Shown here: in pieces, positions 8,529 to 16,440 of the stretch
Position numbering within the stretch: the first letter of the stretch is position 1
Layout of the letters: each line of letters opens with the position of its first letter
Assembly (NCBI GenBank): GCA_031180805.1
Contig: JAPSLL010000003.1
Coordinates: 117,574 to 181,573 of the forward strand
Source of the DNA: Bacillus sp. (in: firmicutes)
GTDB lineage: Bacteria; Bacillota; Bacilli; Bacillales; Bacillaceae
Direction of reading: 5' to 3'
DNA: 64,000 nucleotides
The notes under the pieces: model-generated
Seen by the model: the letters and a program-made list of their open reading frames with translations, nothing else
Told to the model about the DNA's origin: nothing
Database searches by the model: none
Translations under genes and position numbers: made by a program

Positions 8529-9461
8529 TTAGATTTCATTCCTTAATTTAGGATTCATACCAGCATTCACAATATCTGAAATTGTATTAAACAAGACAAA
8601 AGCAACTGCTAATATAAGAACATACGCTTGAATAACAGGTAAATCTCTGCTAAGTATGGATTTGATACTTAAACTTCCTAATCCAGGCCAGGCAAAAACG
8701 TTTTCAATAACGACCGTACTTCCTAATATTATCGGAATAGCCATACAAAAAATCGAAATGGCTACTTGCAAAGAATTTCTTAATATATGTTTGATGATAA
8801 TCCTCTCTTTTAAACCACATGCTCTCCCATATAGCACATAGTCTTCATATAAATTGCTTAACATTGAACTTCTAACCATCCTAAAATAGATACCTGCGTA
8901 GCTTATCGTAATGACAACAACTGGTAAAATATAGCTCTTATATGATTCCATCCCACTTGTCGGCAAGAGATCCAATTTAACGGAAAAATACCAAATAACA
9001 AGCGATGCTAGCCAGTATGATGGCATCGCAGTTAGGAAAAATGAGAATCCCCTTACTGACTTATCAAGTAATCTTCCTTCATTCATTGCACAGATTACAC
9101 CTAAAAAGATTGACATCATAATAATCGCTACCGACGAAACAAACGTTAGCTTGAACGTATTTAGAAACGCAGGACCTATTATTGACCAAACTGATTTACC
9201 TGTCACATAGGAATTCCCAAAATCCAACTGTAAGCAGGATAAAATCCAATCAAAGTAACGAATGATAAATGGTTTATCCATTCCCAACTCCACTTTTGTT
9301 TGTGCAATTAATTCATCTGATATGTTTGGAACACCTTGAGCTTGTAATACGACTTCAGCTTGATCTAATGGAGATAGATTCATTAACAGAAATGTAAAAA
9401 AAGAAATAACTAACAGTAGTGGGATTGTTATGAATAACCTTTTCATTATGAAACTGCCCAT
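8529..9461 (-). CDS. cntB: ABC transporter permease, NikB/CntB/DppB type
   Basis: The other channel subunit. It begins with the DppB-family pattern (MGSFIMKRLFITIPLLLVIS, then FLLMNLSP). The coupling loop is ...YVLYGRACGLKERIIIKHIL and the C-terminal part has VIENVFAWPGLGSLS, typical of the nickel/peptide family. Length 310 residues; AAGGAG lies before the first ATG. A 150-bp gap separates it from the binding-protein gene, without a convincing terminator, so it is probably in the same transcript with lower output than the lipoprotein gene. Confidence 0.87.
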   Translation of the reverse strand: MGSFIMKRLFITIPLLLVISFFTFLLMNLSPLDQAEVVLQAQGVPNISDELIAQTKVELGMDKPFIIRYFDWILSCLQLDFGNSYVTGKSVWSIIGPAFLNTFKLTFVSSVAIIMMSIFLGVICAMNEGRLLDKSVRGFSFFLTAMPSYWLASLVIWYFSVKLDLLPTSGMESYKSYILPVVVITISYAGIYFRMVRSSMLSNLYEDYVLYGRACGLKERIIIKHILRNSLQVAISIFCMAIPIILGSTVVIENVFAWPGLGSLSIKSILSRDLPVIQAYVLILAVAFVLFNTISDIVNAGMNPKLRNEI

Positions 9462-9612
9462 ATATAATCTCCTTCTTATCCAAAAATCACTTAGAAAACA
9501 GAAGTGGTATCCATTCTGATATTAATCAACTACTTAATTCATACACGAATATCCCCCATTTATAAAGGATGCATGGTATAAACAAATCTATAGTTAGAAC
9601 ATCTCTTTTATT

Positions 9613-11232
9613 TTATTTAAAATTCATTCTTTCAAACGGCAATTCAAATTGGGTTTGTTTAAATGAAATGTCTTGTAAATTCTCTGGTGCAATAACAGTT
9701 ACACTTCCATTTGAAATTGGAATAAAAACTGCTTCATCATGCACAATTGTTAATATATCAGCATATAAAGCTTTTCTTGTCCCCTCTTCCGTTGACTTCA
9801 TAACGCTTTCAATTTTCTCGTAAAATTCATCTGCTTTTGAAATCCCCTTTGTTGTATGTAAATAAGAAGCTTCAGATGTAAAGGCTGCAATTGTACTCTG
9901 TGGGTCATAGGCTAGTCCCCATGTTTGATTGAATAATAAATCATAGTCACCAGTTGCTCTTCTATTTGCAATTGAAGTTGATTCCTCACCAATGATTTCT
10001 ATCTGTATCCCTACTTCATGTAATGAGCTTTGAATAAATTCAGACTGTGCTTTTTGGGATGTAGAGTTTACATCATAATAAAGTCTCATTGCTAATTTAT
10101 TCCCTTTTTTAGTTCTTACATCTGAACCACTCTCAAATACCCACCCTGCAGCTTCTAAGATTTCTTCGGCTTTTTCTATATCATATCCTCGTTTCTTCAA
10201 ATCAATGTCTGCATAATTAACGTTTTTAGAAAACAGTGTATGAGCAACTGTTTCTGTACTATTTAAAATATCCTTACTTATTGTTTCCCTATCAATTGAA
10301 TACCAAATGGCTTCTCGAACTGCCTTTTCACTCACAGGATTATTGGATTTACTGCTATTTGCTACAATCATTTTAGTATTCATCGGATCACTTCTAATAA
10401 GTTGATAGTTTCCTGAATCAACTAATTGATTCATTGCTTCCACATCTAATCCATCCGTGCCACGATCATCAGTAAAAACAAAGTTTACCTCCCCTTTCCG
10501 TAATGCTAAAAATGTTGTTTCTCCTGCTGGTAAAACTTTAGATGTAATTTTCTTCATTTTCGGTGAACCGCCCCAATAATCTTCATTTGCTTCAAAGGTA
10601 GCATACTCATCTGTCTTATGTTCTGTAAGAATATACGGTCCTGTCCCATTGAATCCACTTACACCCTCTTTCGTTTCCCCGTTAATAAAATCTTTTGGTG
10701 AGATGAAAACATATGGTCTCGTCATTGATAATTCTACTAAAGTTGGATAATATGCTTCTGTTAAAACTAATTCAACCGTATACTCATCAACTACTCTGCA
10801 ACTCTCTATTTTGGTTGATAGCTTAATCCAAGAATGCTTTTCTGCATTCCTTTGCACAGCATCAATATTTTGCTTTACTGCTTTTGCATTAAATGGTTCG
10901 CCGTCATGGAATTTTATATCTTTTCTTAGATGAAACGTATAAACCTTTCCATCTTGAGAAACCTCCCATGATTCAGCAAGTAAGGGCTTAATTCCTTCTT
11001 TCGTATTTTCAACTAAGGATTCATATACCATCCCTTGTGCAGACATTGAACCAGTGTACAAGTGGGGGTTCATATCGTTAATATCTTTAGAGGTTGCATA
11101 TATTATTTCATTGTCTAAAATCGCTCCGTTATTTTCTTTTTTATCGTTTCCTGTAGTTGCTGAGCATCCTGCTAGAATAGCTACGGCCATAAAAGCAATC
11201 GTAATAGCTTTATATAATCTAATATTTAACAA
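9613..11232 (-). CDS. cntA: Metal-chelate binding lipoprotein, NikA/CntA-like (SBP family 5)
   Basis: Extracellular binding component. A signal peptide ends in the lipobox LAGC (about residue 22). The mature protein follows NikA/CntA closely: NPHLYTGSMSAQGMVYESLV, then YYPTLVELSMTRPYVFISP and GTGPY. In E. coli NikA, as I recall it, the corresponding loop reads HRTWGAPYDP and His416 binds nickel; here it is NQTWGLAYDP, so the His is absent and direct nickel-histidine binding is unlikely. That favours a metallophore complex such as staphylopine-metal. The start is TTG at 11232 behind GAGGAGAGGT. Zur-like boxes upstream point to zinc limitation as the signal. A nickel or peptide role is not excluded. 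Confidence 0.82.
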   Translation of the reverse strand: MLNIRLYKAITIAFMAVAILAGCSATTGNDKKENNGAILDNEIIYATSKDINDMNPHLYTGSMSAQGMVYESLVENTKEGIKPLLAESWEVSQDGKVYTFHLRKDIKFHDGEPFNAKAVKQNIDAVQRNAEKHSWIKLSTKIESCRVVDEYTVELVLTEAYYPTLVELSMTRPYVFISPKDFINGETKEGVSGFNGTGPYILTEHKTDEYATFEANEDYWGGSPKMKKITSKVLPAGETTFLALRKGEVNFVFTDDRGTDGLDVEAMNQLVDSGNYQLIRSDPMNTKMIVANSSKSNNPVSEKAVREAIWYSIDRETISKDILNSTETVAHTLFSKNVNYADIDLKKRGYDIEKAEEILEAAGWVFESGSDVRTKKGNKLAMRLYYDVNSTSQKAQSEFIQSSLHEVGIQIEIIGEESTSIANRRATGDYDLLFNQTWGLAYDPQSTIAAFTSEASYLHTTKGISKADEFYEKIESVMKSTEEGTRKALYADILTIVHDEAVFIPISNGSVTVIAPENLQDISFKQTQFELPFERMNFK

Positions 11233-11287
11233 GATTTACCTCTCCTCTGAAATCATCTTTAACTAAATGATTAAATAAAATAATTAA

Positions 11288-11302
11288 ACGTAATTATTAC
11301 GA
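11288..11302 (-). promoter_or_regulatory. Zur-like box upstream of cntA
   Basis: ACGTAATTATTACGA matches the Bacillus Zur 7-1-7 consensus TCGTAATNATTACGA at 14 of 15 positions, with the usual flanking A and T bases. It is about 55 bp before the cntA start, near where a promoter or transcription start should be. Confidence 0.75.
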
Positions 11303-11550
11303 TTTATTAAATAAAAAAATACTATTTAATATAAAACAAATGATATATCTCTTCCATTTCTTATCTAATTCGTTGCAAATGGAAATTCCTTAAATAAACT
11401 TTCAAAAACAATCTTTTTAAATATATTTCCTTAAATGCTTTTTAACCATAATCAGAGTAGCCAAATTTTATGTCAGTTTATTATGTAATTCAATTAAGAT
11501 TTCATCACAACTCACACCTTTACAATTTTTTATATAATTACCAAAACAAA

Positions 11551-11565
11551 TCGTAATTATTTCGA
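11551..11565 (-). promoter_or_regulatory. Second Zur-like box, about 320 bp upstream of cntA
   Basis: TCGTAATTATTTCGA matches TCGTAATNATTACGA at 14 of 15 positions, with AAA and TTT flanks. The 250 bp between the boxes hold no open reading frame of note. A distal site could act by looping or mark a second promoter with a long leader. A further half-site (TCGTAAT) lies near 11768. Confidence 0.68.
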
Positions 11566-11606
11566 TTTAAACTGAATTATATCACGTTGTAAGATACTGT
11601 CAATAA

Positions 11607-11840
11607 CTATGTAAACTCAAATCGAATACTATTAGAAGCAATTAATTCGACATTTCTTCCTTTGTATAATACTACTGAGATTTCTACTCTTAAGCCTAAA
11701 TAAAAATCCTTCATAAAAAAAGAAGTTTTCGGAAAAAAATCGAGATGACCTTTTAAATGTAAATCGTAATAAGCTTTACTATGAAATACTATAATATTAT
11801 TTTGATTATCTACGAAACCTATAAAACAAAAAACCGACAA
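11607..11840 (-). CDS. Doubtful 77-codon reading frame
   Basis: Open from a TTG at 11840. It is not a shadow of another gene, but the start lies inside the SDR terminator stem and no ribosome site precedes it. The product (including DFFPKTSFFMKDFYLGLRV) matches no family I know. It may be a remnant of a longer gene or chance. Kept at low confidence because it fills most of an otherwise empty stretch. Confidence 0.15.
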   Translation of the reverse strand: MSVFCFIGFVDNQNNIIVFHSKAYYDLHLKGHLDFFPKTSFFMKDFYLGLRVEISVVLYKGRNVELIASNSIRFEFT

Positions 11841-11854
11841 GATTAACCTGTCGG
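11828..11854 (-). terminator. Terminator of the SDR gene
   Basis: CCGACA pairs with TGTCGG around a short loop, with TTTTTT following on the minus strand, about 25 bp after the SDR stop. Confidence 0.85.
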
Positions 11855-11877
11855 CAAAATATAGCTAGTTCATTTAA

Positions 11878-12636
11878 TTAAAATGCTGTCCAACCAGCAT
11901 CTCCTGTTATGACTGTTCCGTTTACAAAGCTTGATTCATCAGAAGCTAAAAATAGAGCAATATTCGCAATATCCTCAGGCTTTCCTACACGTGGATTTAT
12001 AGCTAATCCAGGTTGAATTCGTTCCATTCCAAATTGGTTAACACCAGTCATAGAAGAACTGATATTTGTTTCTACTCCACCAGGGGCAATTGCGTTGCAA
12101 CGAATCCCTTTTGTCGCATACATGTATCCAGTATTTTTAGTGAAACCAACAACAGCATGCTTAGAAGCAGTATAAGCGGCACCTGCTCTTGCCCCTTGTA
12201 GTCCACCTGCAGAGGCAACATTAATAATGACACCAGATTGTTTTTCTAAGAAAATTGATAATGCTTTACGTGTCGCTCTCATAACACTTGTCGTATTGAT
12301 AGCAAAAATTCTTTCCCATTTTTCATCTTCAATATCACTAGCAGGTTCAAAGTTATCCATAATACCGGCATTATTCACTAGAATATCTAAAGTACCGTAT
12401 TGATTCACGGCAGTATCGATTAAATTTTGAATATCTTCCTCTTTAGCAACATTGGCTAATACCGCAATTGCATCTCCGCCATTTGTTTTTATTTCCTCTA
12501 CTGTTTGATTTGCAGCCTCTAAATTGATATCAGAAACGACTACTTTTGCCCCTTCTTTTGCATATAGAATTGCAATTGCTTTCCCCATACCTGATGCTGC
12601 CCCTGTCACGACCGCTACCTTATTTTGAAGTCTCAT
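11878..12636 (-). CDS. Short-chain dehydrogenase/reductase, FabG-like
   Basis: Classical SDR of about 252 residues. The cofactor motif TGAASGMG lies near residue 11, NNAG near 89, the catalytic Ser in INVASAGG near 140, and YTASK near 155. The Asp after the second strand (VVSDIN) suggests NAD preference. The ORF track begins at a TTG; GGAGG lies 8 nt before the ATG of MRLQNKVAVV (12636), the better start. The substrate cannot be told from sequence. It is divergent from a TetR-family gene and two palindromic operators lie between them, so it is probably induced by a ligand of that repressor, perhaps a toxic carbonyl compound. Confidence 0.88.
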   Translation of the reverse strand: MRLQNKVAVVTGAASGMGKAIAILYAKEGAKVVVSDINLEAANQTVEEIKTNGGDAIAVLANVAKEEDIQNLIDTAVNQYGTLDILVNNAGIMDNFEPASDIEDEKWERIFAINTTSVMRATRKALSIFLEKQSGVIINVASAGGLQGARAGAAYTASKHAVVGFTKNTGYMYATKGIRCNAIAPGGVETNISSSMTGVNQFGMERIQPGLAINPRVGKPEDIANIALFLASDESSFVNGTVITGDAGWTAF

Positions 12637-12670
12637 AATCCATTCCTCCAAATTCTATAAAAAGTTTGTT

Positions 12671-12686
12671 CGTTTTTTAATAAACA
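12671..12686. promoter_or_regulatory. Palindromic operator 1 between SDR and tetR
   Basis: CGTTTTTTAATAAACA fits an inferred 16-bp palindrome TGTTTATTAATAAACA with two mismatches. It lies 35 bp before the SDR start, where it would cover the leader or promoter. Confidence 0.5.
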
Positions 12687-12763
12687 GTTGTTGATTAGAT
12701 AACTACTAACTATAGTATAATTACCTTTAAAGAGAAAAAACAATCAGCAAAAAATGGGGAAAT

Positions 12764-12779
12764 TGTCTATTAATAAACA
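12764..12779. promoter_or_regulatory. Palindromic operator 2 between SDR and tetR
   Basis: TGTCTATTAATAAACA is a near-perfect palindrome (one mismatch) sharing TTAATAAACAG with operator 1, 93 bp away. It is 53 bp before the tetR start, so the regulator probably represses itself as well as the SDR. Confidence 0.6.
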
Positions 12780-12832
12780 GATTCACATACTAATGTACAA
12801 TAAAAAATTATAATGAATATCGGAGCAGAAAA

Positions 12833-13444
12833 ATGTCTAACAAAAATGACTACATTGACAGAAGAATTGTGAAATCTAAGAAGGCCATGAAAGATGCAAT
12901 TTTATCATTAATGAAAGAGAAGGATTTTAAAGAAATATCCATAACTGATATTGTCCGTTTCGCAGATTTAAACAGAGGAACATTTTACAAGCATTATCAA
13001 TATAAAGAAGACTTATTAAATGAAATCATAGATGAAGTGCTCACAAGCCTAGTTGATTCATATCGTGAACCATACAGAGGCATTCATATACTAGAAGTAA
13101 ATAAACTTACTACGTCAGCAGTCAAAGTGTTTGACCATGTTCAGGAATATTCAAATTTTTACTCACTTATTGTTCAACCAAATGTGTTAACAGGATTTCA
13201 ACAAAAATTTTGCGCTGTCTTAAAAGACATAACCTTGAATGACTTAAACGACTCCTTACCAAATCCGAAAGTAAACAGAGAGCTACATGCTAGTTATCAA
13301 GCATATGCTATTTTAGGTTTAATTATAGAATGGATAAACGGAGGCTTTATTTATAGTTCAACTTATATGGCCGAACAATTGTTAGAAATTTTAAAGCATA
13401 GTATTGTCTCTTCAGTTGTAAAAGCAAATTTTGAAACTAATTAA
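12833..13444 (+). CDS. TetR/AcrR family repressor
   Basis: The N-terminal 60 residues form a TetR helix-turn-helix (ISITDIVRFADLNRGTFYKHY). The C-terminal part resembles the TetR_C domain found in Bacillus and Lactobacillus regulators of this size (203 residues). RBS GGAG lies 7-8 nt before the ATG. Divergent from the SDR gene with two matching palindromes in between, so it is likely a local repressor of both genes. The ligand is unknown. Confidence 0.88.
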   Translation: MSNKNDYIDRRIVKSKKAMKDAILSLMKEKDFKEISITDIVRFADLNRGTFYKHYQYKEDLLNEIIDEVLTSLVDSYREPYRGIHILEVNKLTTSAVKVFDHVQEYSNFYSLIVQPNVLTGFQQKFCAVLKDITLNDLNDSLPNPKVNRELHASYQAYAILGLIIEWINGGFIYSSTYMAEQLLEILKHSIVSSVVKANFETN

Positions 13445-13472
13445 TCGAGAGAAGTATCATTTTATAACAAAA

Positions 13473-13507
13473 AATCTGAAGCTCTTAATTAGCAAGAGTT
13501 TCAGATT
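13473..13507 (+). terminator. Terminator of the tetR gene
   Basis: AATCTGAAGCTCTT pairs with AAGAGTTTCAGATT with a single mismatch, 29 bp after the stop. The T tract is poor, so termination may be partial. The remaining 270 bp to the LCP stop show nothing convincing. Confidence 0.55.
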
Positions 13508-13782
13508 ACAAATTACCTACCTATTAAAGGATATGATTTGAACTACATGTTCGGCATTTACCTTACAAATTCAGAACAATTATTTTTATTACTCAAGAAG
13601 AGAATTTTTAAAATAGTCATTTTTCTAAGCGCTTATAGCTAACTAGAACTCTAAGCTTGTTTTAATCAAAAATCCCATTCATATTAAACAAAATCCTTTA
13701 TTCCCTTTTCAACTTTTTTCTTTTCCACTAAGTCATCATTAATGACATATCACATTTAATTATCTTTTATGCTTTTTTCATT

Positions 13783-14718
13783 TCAATTCGAATGTAAAAA
13801 ATCTTGTAATGCTTGTTTGTTTTTGTCCAAGTCAATTTTTAGCACTGCTCCAACGTCTACCGTTTCGTCTTCGTAGGAATCTTTAACTGGTATGCGAATC
13901 GTTTCTGTTGATTTTGATTTGCCAGTAATTAATCCCTTTCCTATTGATATTAGAGTTGAAGCATCTACATTTGTATCAATATAAGGGTCAGCCATTCCAA
14001 GTATCTTTGGAAGGTTTACTATATTATGAATACTTATCGCCTGATCTTTAATCTTTGAAACTACTTCTTGCTGTCTTTGTACTCTACCAAAATCACTCAA
14101 TCGATCGTGACGAAAACGAACATATCCTAACAATTCATCTCCTCGTAGCACTTGAGTACCTGGGTGAAGTGTCATTCCTATCCCATAACTCATTTCATAA
14201 GGTATATCAACTTCAATCCCATCTGGTGCAATAAGATCTACAATTTTGGTAAATCCCTCAAAATCAACAATTGCATAGTAGTTAATATCTATATCAAAAT
14301 TATTTTTAATTGTCTTCCTAACTAGCTCTGGTCCACCAAAGGCAAATGCAGCATTGATTTTTTGCATTCCATGATCTGGAATCTCTACATATGTATCTCT
14401 CATAATCGAAGCTATCTTCATTTTATGAGTGTTTTGATTATAGTGGGCAATCATTAATGTATCAGAACGAGCTTGTTTCTCTCCTCTTGAGTCACTTCCA
14501 ATTAATAATATGTTTATTTCTCCAAATTGAGGCTCAGCTCCTTGGAAGTCACCAAATAGATTTCCATCATCTTTATATAAGCCATTCCTAGCTTCAGATA
14601 AACCACTCTTATATTGATAGATGCAATAGCCAGTTATCGCTACACAAACTATAAGAAGTATTGTCACTATCCTTTTTATCCGCTTCCTCTTTTTCCTTAT
14701 AGGTTTTTCTTTCACCAT
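13783..14718 (-). CDS. LytR-CpsA-Psr (LCP) family wall-polymer ligase
   Basis: LCP enzymes transfer teichoic acid or other polymers from lipid carriers onto peptidoglycan outside the membrane. A basic N-terminus is followed by one membrane helix (about residues 14-32). The catalytic domain shows LLIGSDSRGE, SDTLMI, SIMRDTYVEIP, KINAAFAFGG and YVRFRHDRLSDFGRVQRQQ, including the arginines that bind the lipid pyrophosphate. Length 311 residues fits TagT/U/V. It is 18 bp downstream of the XRE-DUF1232 gene, so they share the palindromic promoter. Which polymer it attaches is not visible. Confidence 0.93.
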   Translation of the reverse strand: MVKEKPIRKKRKRIKRIVTILLIVCVAITGYCIYQYKSGLSEARNGLYKDDGNLFGDFQGAEPQFGEINILLIGSDSRGEKQARSDTLMIAHYNQNTHKMKIASIMRDTYVEIPDHGMQKINAAFAFGGPELVRKTIKNNFDIDINYYAIVDFEGFTKIVDLIAPDGIEVDIPYEMSYGIGMTLHPGTQVLRGDELLGYVRFRHDRLSDFGRVQRQQEVVSKIKDQAISIHNIVNLPKILGMADPYIDTNVDASTLISIGKGLITGKSKSTETIRIPVKDSYEDETVDVGAVLKIDLDKNKQALQDFLHSN

Positions 14719-14736
14719 AATGCATACATCTCCTAG

Positions 14737-15393
14737 TTATATGTTGAATATATCATTTTTCCCATTTAATAGGTTTAACGATAGTTTCACTGCTACTGCA
14801 TCGTCCAAATATCCAAGTGGAAAGAGATAATCAGGCATGACATCTACTGCAGTAATAAAATAAATGAGTGCACTTCCCATTATTACTAATTCTAATGTTG
14901 TGCCTTTTCTCATTCGAAACCTCTCAAACATTCCCTTTAGTTGATTAATAAACGGACCAATACTTCCTGTTTTTTGTACCTTCGTCTCAAAATTACTAAG
15001 AATATTCTCTTTTCCTTCATCTGTTTGCGAATACTGCTGATAATTTTGCAGCTTTTCTTTAATTCGCTCAATTGAAAATGAGTCATTATATGCTCCTGAA
15101 GCTTGAAGAGTACTTTGAATAATTTCAAGAGATGCATAGATATCCGTGTTCTCTTGTTGCTGATTTAATTCATAACCAGCAGCAACAAATAATTCATACA
15201 CTGGTAACTCCAGACACCTTGCAAATTCTTGTAAATGCTCTGGTTTTGCCTTTCTTTTACCATTAATAATTCTTGATATAGACGCAGCATCAATTGATGT
15301 CATTTCACTAAATTTCCTTATGGAAATTGAACGTTCTTTTAATAAATCCTTTAGCAACGTACCGAGTTTATTCTCTAAAGTTTGTTCTGACAC
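14737..15393 (-). CDS. XRE-type DNA-binding protein with C-terminal DUF1232 (YkvA-like) domain
   Basis: Residues 8-70 form a lambda-repressor-like helix-turn-helix (ISIRKFSEMTSIDAASISRI then NGKRKAKPEHLQ). A helical linker follows, then a hydrophobic segment and DUF1232 near residues 155-210, recognisable by LIYFITAVDVMPDYLFPLGY and LDDAVAV. DUF1232 has no known activity and is often membrane-associated, so this may be a membrane-bound regulator. It is divergent from a secreted nuclease and upstream of an LCP gene. The TTGAC-N5-GTCAA repeats at its promoter are candidate autoregulatory sites. Confidence 0.85.
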   Translation of the reverse strand: MSEQTLENKLGTLLKDLLKERSISIRKFSEMTSIDAASISRIINGKRKAKPEHLQEFARCLELPVYELFVAAGYELNQQQENTDIYASLEIIQSTLQASGAYNDSFSIERIKEKLQNYQQYSQTDEGKENILSNFETKVQKTGSIGPFINQLKGMFERFRMRKGTTLELVIMGSALIYFITAVDVMPDYLFPLGYLDDAVAVKLSLNLLNGKNDIFNI

Positions 15394-15480
15394 TTTAGCT
15401 CATCACCTTTCTTAATAATTCCTCTTGAGCATTTTATTTTAAAGACACATTTTCTGGATTAGAGTTTTAAAATCTTTATG

Positions 15481-15525
15481 AAATATAACCGAACGTTGAC
15501 ACTTTGTCAACGTTCGGTTATATTT
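15481..15525. promoter_or_regulatory. Perfect 45-bp palindrome forming a symmetric divergent promoter pair
   Basis: Two perfect 21-bp arms flank a 3-nt centre (CTT). Because of the symmetry each strand carries TTGACA, 17 bp, then TATATT: on plus, 15496-15501 and 15519-15524; on minus, 15505-15510 and 15482-15487. The two -35 boxes sit either side of the centre, and TTGAC-N5-GTCAA spans both, so one bound dimer would block both promoters. It drives the XRE-LCP genes leftward and the nuclease rightward. Confidence 0.8.
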
Positions 15526-15561
15526 ACAACATCTAAAAAAATAACTACTATTACATGAATT

Positions 15562-15576
15562 TTGACGTATTGTCAA
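15562..15576. promoter_or_regulatory. Second TTGAC-N5-GTCAA operator before the nuclease gene
   Basis: TTGACGTATTGTCAA repeats the core of the promoter palindrome (TTGACACTTTGTCAA) with the same arm spacing. It lies between the rightward -10 box and the nuclease start, where a bound protein would block elongation. The neighbouring XRE protein is the obvious candidate. Confidence 0.55.
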
Positions 15577-15606
15577 TGAATTACAAATAGATAAGGTGTG
15601 TAAAGC

Positions 15607-16167
15607 TTGAAAAATTCTATTCTATATATCTTGTTATTATTGTCATTTATAATAAACATCTTTTTTACTATTACATCAGCTTTAGATGGCGAGTCGGACG
15701 TAAACGACACAAAATTATCCTTTTCACTAAGTGATATTAAAGGGAATCCAGAGAAAGAACTATTAAAAGTCATTCATAATACGAAAAAGGAGCTTAACAT
15801 TGCCATTTACAACTTTGATAATGAACAAATTTTAGATGCAATACTGAATGCTAAGAAAAGAGGGGTATCTATTAGAATTATTACTGATGCAAAAAAGGCA
15901 GAAAACAACGATAGTAGGGCTATCTTTCAAAATCTCAAAGAGCACAACATACCTATTAAGATTAATAAAGAACAGAAGATGCATATGAAATTATCAATCT
16001 CTGATAAAAAAACTGTTGTAACAGGCTCTTTTAACTATACAAAAAAATCAGCGGAAGAGAATCAAGAAATACTTCTATCTATAAATGACATCAAGATGGC
16101 AAAATCAATGAATAAAGTATTTATGGAATTGTGGGAAAGTGATTCATTAGAGGAATTGGATTTGTAA
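15607..16167 (+). CDS. Secreted or membrane-anchored phospholipase D-like nuclease (Nuc type)
   Basis: An N-terminal hydrophobic segment (residues 4-25) serves as signal peptide or anchor. The body carries one HKD motif, HMKLSISDKKTVVTGSFNYT near residue 122, with the Ser-Asn pair in GSFN. A single HKD copy and about 160 mature residues match the small Nuc endonucleases, which work as dimers on DNA outside or in the periplasm. The start is TTG, with AAGGTG 8-9 nt upstream. The gene is alone on its strand and driven by the symmetric palindrome, so it is co-regulated with XRE-LCP. Possible roles are DNA scavenging, competence, or defence against incoming DNA; nothing here decides between them. 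Confidence 0.82.
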   Translation: MKNSILYILLLLSFIINIFFTITSALDGESDVNDTKLSFSLSDIKGNPEKELLKVIHNTKKELNIAIYNFDNEQILDAILNAKKRGVSIRIITDAKKAENNDSRAIFQNLKEHNIPIKINKEQKMHMKLSISDKKTVVTGSFNYTKKSAEENQEILLSINDIKMAKSMNKVFMELWESDSLEELDL

Positions 16168-16358
16168 CTGAAAGATTTATACTACTATAAACGACTTATT
16201 TATTATAATTTATCGTCAGTTTTAACATATTGTTGATAGTATCAATAATTTGTATAACTGCCTACTTTTGTACAGGATTTTTTCAGTTACTTATCTTCTC
16301 CTTACATCTGCTGTAAGCCTATTGCACACTATACTAAGGTGTAATCTGAGAATAAGAA

Positions 16359-16409
16359 AAAGCTACTTTAGAATAGAACGTATCATTACCTTCTTTCCAA
16401 AGTAGCTTT
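16359..16409 (-). terminator. Terminator of the PL11 gene
   Basis: AAAGCTACTTT pairs with AAAGTAGCTTT over a long loop, followed on the minus strand by TTTTTCTTATT, 32 bp after the PL11 stop. Bases 16168-16358 hold nothing else that I can identify. Confidence 0.7.
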
Positions 16410-16440
16410 ATAAAATGTTCATTGCCAATTCGTTTACAAA

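Noticed and set aside
13627-13641. cre-like AAGCGCTTA palindrome between tetR and LCP genes
   Set aside because: Only about 12 of 15 positions fit, and it lies between the 3' ends of convergent genes, so no promoter is nearby.
15481-15525. Reading the palindrome as a terminator
   Set aside because: It lies between the 5' ends of divergent genes, lacks a T tract, and holds good promoter boxes on both strands. A LexA-box reading also fails, because the CGAAC and GTTCG halves are 17 bp apart.
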